NCBI GenBank assembly: GCA_035934555.1
Contig: DASYXT010000047.1
Location: forward strand, 1 to 18,867
Length of the DNA: 18,867 nucleotides
Reading direction: 5' to 3'
Source of the DNA: DASYXT01 sp035934555
Lineage (GTDB): Bacteria > Verrucomicrobiota > Verrucomicrobiia > Limisphaerales > UBA8199
The position numbers and the translations under genes were made by a program. Each line of letters opens with the position of its first letter. Within the stretch, counting starts at the first letter, position 1. A model generated the notes under the pieces. The model saw only the letters and a list, made by a program, of their open reading frames with translations, had not been told where the DNA came from and ran no database searches. Shown piece by piece: positions 15,390-18,867 of the stretch.

Positions 15390-16376
15390 ATGATGCGCGA
15401 GCTATATCTGAAGGGCTACCGGCTGATGCTTTTGGCCAGGGTGCTCGATGATAAGTTTGCAAGTCTTTACCGGATGGGGAAAATCCACGGCGGCGTGTTC
15501 CTGGGGCGTGGCCAGGAAGCGCTGAGCGTGGCGATAGGCCTGGCGCTTCGCAACACTGATATTTTTGCCCCTCTGATCCGTGACCGGGCCGGCCGTTTGG
15601 CCTTTGGCGAACCGTTGTTGGATTCGGTGCGCACGTACCTCGGCTCAGTGCTCGGCCCGATGCGCGCCCGCGATGGCAACGTTCATTACGGCCGGCCGCG
15701 CGAGGGCCTGCTGCCGATGATCAGTCACTTGGGCGCGATGATTTCGGTCGTCAATGGCGCGCTGCTGGCCCGCCGGATGAAAGGCGTCCCCGAGTCGGTA
15801 GGGGCGACCTGCATTGGCGACGGCGCCACCTCGACCGGGGCCTTTCACGAAGCCCTCAACCAGGCGGCCATTGAACGGCTGCCGCTGGTCCTGGTGATTG
15901 CTAATAACCATTACGCTTACTCGACGCCCAACGAGCGTCAATTCGCCTGTGCGTCGTTGCTGGACAAGGCCGCGGGTTACGGCGTGCGCGGCGAGGCCAT
16001 TGACGGCACGGACTTGCGGAGTTGCCTTGAAGCGGCCGAGCAGGCAGTGCGCCGGGCGCGCGACGGGGGAGGGCCGCAGTTGATTGTCGCCGAACTGCTC
16101 CGGCTTTGCGGTCACGGCGAACATGACGACGCTTCTTATGTCGAAGCGCGCCTCAAAGCCGCCCCGTGCGGGCGGGATTGTTTGAAAGTAGCGGAGGATT
16201 ATTTGCAGGACCAGAAGTGGGCTTCCAGCAGTGAACTGGCCGCCTGGCGCATGCTGGCGGCAACCCAAATCGAGGAGACGGTCGCTAAAGTGCAGCGCGA
16301 GCCCGGGCCAGACCCTTACCGCGAAGACTGGTGTGCGCTGGCCTCCAAGCACCTCAGCGAAGGGCATAATACCTAG
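15390..16376 (+). CDS. 2-oxo-acid dehydrogenase E1 component, alpha subunit
   Basis: 328 aa from the ATG at 15390, chosen because GAGG at 15381-15384 lies 5 nt upstream and the protein then begins MMRELYLKGYRLMLLARVLDDKF, the normal start of this family. An upstream start at 15219 is possible but unlikely. With the beta subunit it decarboxylates a 2-oxo acid using thiamine diphosphate and passes the acyl group to the E2 lipoyl arm. Visible: RDGNVHYGRPREG (95-106) then PMISHLGAMI; the ThDP motif from GDGATSTG (143-150) through AFHEALNQAA to the NN pair at 172-173; YAYSTP; and a GHGEHDD loop near 241-247. The substrate (pyruvate, branched-chain acids or acetoin) cannot be fixed from these residues. 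First gene of an E1alpha-E1beta-E2 operon; the stop codon overlaps the SD of the next gene. Confidence 0.93.
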   Translation: MMRELYLKGYRLMLLARVLDDKFASLYRMGKIHGGVFLGRGQEALSVAIGLALRNTDIFAPLIRDRAGRLAFGEPLLDSVRTYLGSVLGPMRARDGNVHYGRPREGLLPMISHLGAMISVVNGALLARRMKGVPESVGATCIGDGATSTGAFHEALNQAAIERLPLVLVIANNHYAYSTPNERQFACASLLDKAAGYGVRGEAIDGTDLRSCLEAAEQAVRRARDGGGPQLIVAELLRLCGHGEHDDASYVEARLKAAPCGRDCLKVAEDYLQDQKWASSSELAAWRMLAATQIEETVAKVQREPGPDPYREDWCALASKHLSEGHNT

Positions 16377-16384
16377 AGGGGTCC

Positions 16385-17350
16385 ATGAGCATCACGTACC
16401 TGGATGCCATTCGCGAGGCGCAGGCCCGAGCCCTGGCGCAAGACCCCAAGGTCTTCATCTACGGCCAGGACGTTGGCGCGTTTGGCGGCGCGTTCAAAGC
16501 GACGCGCAATCTGGCTCAGCATTTTCCGGGGCGGGTCATTGATGCTCCGATTAGTGAAGATGCGATGCTCGGCCTGGCGGTCGGCGCCGCCATCGAAGGC
16601 CTGCGGCCGATCATCGAAATGCAGTTTGCTGATTTCTCCACCGTCGCTTTCAACCAAATCGTCAATCAAGCGGCGACATTGCATTGGCGCACCCGCGTGC
16701 CTTGCCCGATCACCATCCGGCTGCCCAGTGGCGGCACTTCGGGCAGCGGTCCCTTTCACAGTCAAAGCCTGGAAAGCGTCTATGCGCATTACCCCGGTTT
16801 GGTGGTAATGACCCCGGCGACGGTCGAGGACGCCTACAGCATGTTGCTGGAAGCGGTAGCCATCGATGACCCGGTCATCTATTGCGAGCACAAATACCTC
16901 TACTACCATCTCAAGGCCGAGCAGTTACCCACCGAAGCTATGCCGGTCGGCAAAGCGCGCATCACCAGGCCCGGGCGGGACATGACGCTGGTCGCCTATA
17001 GCGCGATGGTTCACGAAGCGCTCGCTGTCGCCGAAGAGTTGGCGACCGAAGGAACGGAGATTGAAGTTGTGGATTTGCGTTCGGTGAAACCGCTCGACAC
17101 CGACACGGTGATGGCCTCGGTGGCGCGGACCGGCCGGTTGTTATGCCTGGGTGAATCGTGGCCCTGGGGCGGCGTGACAGCCGAGGTGATCGCCCGGGTC
17201 GCGACCGAAGGATTTGATCTGCTGGACGCGCCGCCGCAGCGGCTCAATGCCAAGGACACTCCCGTCCCCTACCATCCAAATCTTTGGGCGGCCCATCGTC
17301 CGACCGCCCGCAGCATCGCCGCTGCCGCCCGCAACCTCCTCCGCCTATGA
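16385..17350 (+). CDS. 2-oxo-acid dehydrogenase E1 component, beta subunit
   Basis: 321 aa, the usual length. A strong SD (GAGGGG at 16376-16381) begins at the last base of the E1alpha stop, so translation is coupled. Family features: the N-terminal SITYLDAIREAQARAL helix, PKVFIYGQDVGAFGGAFKAT (21-40), the catalytic Glu58 in PISEDAMLGLAVGAA, FADF near residue 81, the SGGTSGSGPFHSQSLES loop (115-131) that holds the ThDP-site His125, and a C-terminal transketolase-like domain with VDLRSVKPLDTDTV. It forms an alpha2beta2 heterotetramer with the preceding gene product. No anomaly seen in the coding sequence; the oddity lies just after its stop (heptamer array). Confidence 0.95.
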   Translation: MSITYLDAIREAQARALAQDPKVFIYGQDVGAFGGAFKATRNLAQHFPGRVIDAPISEDAMLGLAVGAAIEGLRPIIEMQFADFSTVAFNQIVNQAATLHWRTRVPCPITIRLPSGGTSGSGPFHSQSLESVYAHYPGLVVMTPATVEDAYSMLLEAVAIDDPVIYCEHKYLYYHLKAEQLPTEAMPVGKARITRPGRDMTLVAYSAMVHEALAVAEELATEGTEIEVVDLRSVKPLDTDTVMASVARTGRLLCLGESWPWGGVTAEVIARVATEGFDLLDAPPQRLNAKDTPVPYHPNLWAAHRPTARSIAAAARNLLRL

Positions 17351-17358
17351 AACCCGGA

Positions 17359-17414
17359 CTGATTACTGATCACTGATAACTGAATACTGAATGCTGATTA
17401 CTGATTACTGAACA
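17359..17414 (+). repeat. Eight-unit heptamer tandem array (CTGANNN) between E1beta and E2
   Basis: Eight consecutive 7-base units, each beginning CTGA: TTA, TCA, TAA, ATA, ATG, TTA, TTA and ACA as tails. The first starts 8 bases after the E1beta stop, and the last unit ends on the A of the E2 start codon. This fills the whole intergenic space, so E2 lacks a recognisable Shine-Dalgarno. The array is AT-rich compared with the flanking genes and includes a stop (TGA) in every unit. Heptameric tandem repeats are known from other bacteria, for example cyanobacterial STRR sequences; this unit is not one I can name. Confidence 0.9.
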
Positions 17415-18622
17415 TGCCCTCGATTCCCATCATCATGCCGCAGTTAGGCGAATCCATAGCGGAAGCAACCGTGGTGAATCTCCTGGTTAAGGTTGGGGAC
17501 CAGGTGAAAACAGACCAGGAGATCATTGAGGTGGAGACCAGTAAGGCAACGATGAACGTTACGGCGCCTTGTCCTGGTTGTGTGGAAAAACTGCTGGTCA
17601 ACCTGAATGAAAGCTATCCCGTCGGCGCGGTGCTGGGTTACCTGGAGGCGAGCGTTGCGGACGCGGCACGGCTCGGGTTGGATGAGCCCGCGCCCGAAAA
17701 GAACGGCGATGAACCGATGTCCCCCGCCAAAGCGGATGAGAAACATAACGCTGTCCACGCCCACGCCACGGTCCAGCCGACGGTCCGCGGTCTGCCGGTC
17801 CCGGCCAATGCGGCCGGCGCCAGTTACATGTCGCCGCGCATGAAAGCGCGCATGCTGGAGTTGGGGCTGCACGCCGCTGACCTGGCGGGATTGCCGGGCA
17901 GCGGCGCCGCCGGGCGCGTCACGATCCAGGATTTCGAGAAATTCATCGCCAATCTCGAGAAGCACCAACTCAGCAAGGCCTCGAGTATGCGCGTCGCCGT
18001 GGCCGACGCCATGCGCCGCAGTTGGACGCGTCCGCTGGCGACCGTCGCCCTGCCGGTTTGCTTCGACCCCTTGCTCAAGCATCGCAAAATTTGCGAGCCC
18101 AAACCCGGCCCCGCGCTTTACGCACTGCGCGCGCTGGCGGTGGCTTTGGCAGAAAACCGGGCCCCCGCCGGGCGGCTCATCGGCAATAAAATTGTCCATC
18201 CTCCGGCGATCGACATAGGCTTTGCAGTCGAGGCTGCCGAAGGCGTGTTGGTGCCGGTGATTCGCAATGCTCACGAACGCTCGCTGCAAACTCTCGTCGT
18301 GCGCTACAACGAATTGATCGAACTGGCTCACCAACGCAAGCTCCCGGCGGATGCCACCGGCGGTTCCATCGCCACCGTCACCAACTTCGGCACCTTCGGG
18401 CTGACCTGGGCGACGCCGATTCCCCTGCCGGAACAAACGATCGTGCTGGGCATGGGCGCAGCCCGCCGGGTTCCCCAGTGGGATGAGCTACAAGGCAAAT
18501 TCCTGCCCGTGATGGAGGCCAACGTGACGCTCAGTTTCGATCACCGCGTGCTGGACGGCGGCGCCGCCGGCCGGCTCCTGGCGCGCGTCGCCCAACTGCT
18601 CGCCGCACCGGAGAAGCTCTGA
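17414..18622 (+). CDS. 2-oxo-acid dehydrogenase E2 component (lipoyl acyltransferase)
   Basis: 402 aa. Lipoyl domain (1-80) with Lys44 in EVETSKATM as the lipoylation site; an Ala/Pro-rich flexible linker containing a His/Asn-rich segment (about 80-135); the peripheral subunit-binding domain (about 138-178: SPRMKARMLELGL, LPGSGAAGRVTIQDFEKF); a second short linker; and the catalytic domain (190-402). The active-site motif FDHRVLDGG carries His377 and Asp381. It accepts the acyl group from E1 and moves it to CoA. Only one lipoyl domain is present, as in branched-chain or acetoin types and many bacterial PDH E2 proteins. No E3 (dihydrolipoyl dehydrogenase) follows, so E3 must be encoded elsewhere. 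The start codon overlaps the heptamer array and has no normal SD. Confidence 0.95.
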   Translation: MPSIPIIMPQLGESIAEATVVNLLVKVGDQVKTDQEIIEVETSKATMNVTAPCPGCVEKLLVNLNESYPVGAVLGYLEASVADAARLGLDEPAPEKNGDEPMSPAKADEKHNAVHAHATVQPTVRGLPVPANAAGASYMSPRMKARMLELGLHAADLAGLPGSGAAGRVTIQDFEKFIANLEKHQLSKASSMRVAVADAMRRSWTRPLATVALPVCFDPLLKHRKICEPKPGPALYALRALAVALAENRAPAGRLIGNKIVHPPAIDIGFAVEAAEGVLVPVIRNAHERSLQTLVVRYNELIELAHQRKLPADATGGSIATVTNFGTFGLTWATPIPLPEQTIVLGMGAARRVPQWDELQGKFLPVMEANVTLSFDHRVLDGGAAGRLLARVAQLLAAPEKL

Positions 18623-18627
18623 GCGTG

Positions 18628-18655
18628 GGAGCGCGGACTTTTAGTCCGCAGCAAC
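18628..18655. repeat. REP-like hairpin just after E2
   Basis: GGAGCGCGGAC at the left and GTCCGCAGCAAC at the right, as at 3882 and 9477. The core GCGGACT, loop TTT, AGTCCGC is a 7-bp hairpin. It starts 5 bp after the E2 stop codon, a common position for REP elements, and may stabilise the E2 mRNA end; there is no U-tract so it is not a classic terminator. Confidence 0.85.
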
Positions 18656-18707
18656 ACCCGAACTGAGAGTTGCGGCATAATGTCCCAGCGGGCTTGAGCT
18701 ATTGGAT

Positions 18708-18727
18708 GTTGCTGCGGACTAAAGTCC
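18708..18727. repeat. Truncated inverted partner of the 18628 hairpin
   Basis: The 20 bases read as the reverse complement of the 18628-18655 element for its AGCAAC-side half (GTTGCTGCGGACT) with one A missing in the loop, then stop matching after AGTCC. The outer GCGCTCC part is gone, so the pair is incomplete, unlike the perfect pair at 9477-9588. Confidence 0.7.
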
Positions 18728-18734
18728 AATGTCA

Positions 18735-18867
18735 CTAGGATTCGACATTGGTTTTGGCGAGGTTTTTGCGGGCGGCTGCTCTGGAGCCGACGAGTTTGGG
18801 CACGTCACTGGCGAAATGGCGGATGGCCCGCGGTTCAGAGGGGCGCGGCTTGCGGCGCTTTGGCTGA
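18735..18867 (-). CDS. C-terminal fragment of an unrecognised basic protein (cut by the window edge)
   Basis: On the minus strand a frame is open from the window edge to a TAG at 18735-18737, giving at least 43 residues rich in Arg, Lys, Ala and Pro and ending VGSRAAARKNLAKTNVES. Third codon positions are strongly G/C, as in the neighbouring genes, which argues for real coding sequence rather than chance. The basic, Pro/Arg-rich tail suggests a nucleic-acid-contacting or disordered C-terminus, but I do not recognise the family. Its stop codon lies only 7 bp from the truncated hairpin at 18708-18727. It points towards the E2 gene, so the two are convergent. Confidence 0.5.
   Translation of the reverse strand, partial: QPKRRKPRPSEPRAIRHFASDVPKLVGSRAAARKNLAKTNVES

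Noticed and set aside
17359..17414. Heptamer array as a CRISPR-like repeat
   Set aside because: Units are contiguous with no spacers and are only 7 bp long.
17444..18436. 330-codon open frame antisense to E2
   Set aside because: Shadow of the lipoyl acyltransferase gene; no domain recognised.

Overview
The window looks like chromosomal DNA from a GC-rich, free-living Gram-negative bacterium. The best guess is a member of the Verrucomicrobiota, close to the Limisphaerales/Pedosphaera group. That is an inference from the style of the proteins: a secreted DUF4142 protein, a GT-C/TPR fusion, a large hybrid kinase, a small basic protein, and an E1/E2 pair of this flavour. Dispersed palindromes also support it. 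No rRNA, tRNA, CRISPR array, insertion sequence or phage gene was found.

Layout: (1) 65-1353, a Gly/Tyr/His-rich low-complexity ORF and a secreted DUF4142 protein. (2) 1533-3829, adenylate kinase (+) and methionyl-tRNA synthetase (-), convergent and overlapping by 4 bp at their stop codons. (3) 4030-6828, a tiny probable lipoprotein, a DUF1614 membrane protein and a sodium:solute symporter-family transporter, all on the + strand; the last two are 6 bp apart and probably coupled. (4) 6829-7123, an intergenic block of nested imperfect palindromes. (5) 7124-9346 (-), a GT-C membrane protein of the TMTC type with seven C-terminal TPRs. (6) 9347-9745, a gap with a perfect 30-bp inverted repeat. 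(7) 9746-11032, a UDP-sugar 6-dehydrogenase, then a strong hairpin/U-tract and a 66-codon ORF that starts almost on top of it. (8) 11335-15052 (-), a two-gene phosphorelay operon: a hybrid histidine kinase followed 1 bp later by a double-receiver regulator with no output domain. (9) 15390-18622 (+), E1alpha, E1beta and E2 of a 2-oxo-acid dehydrogenase complex, with no E3 in the window. (10) The 3-prime tail of an unrecognised gene on the - strand, cut by the window edge.

The coding content is mostly housekeeping and envelope functions: nucleotide balance, tRNA charging, surface-sugar precursor supply, possible protein O-glycosylation, signalling, and acyl-CoA production. The least explained material is between genes. 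A dispersed hairpin element (GGAGCGCGGAC - short loop - GTCCGCAGCAA) occurs at three places, singly or as inverted pairs. A second palindrome family fills 6854-7050. An 8-unit heptamer array (CTGANNN) lies between E1beta and E2 and runs into the E2 start codon. No gene cluster here amounts to a clearly new system; the repeat families, the hairpin/small-ORF unit and the phosphorelay with a dead Hpt-like domain are the best leads.
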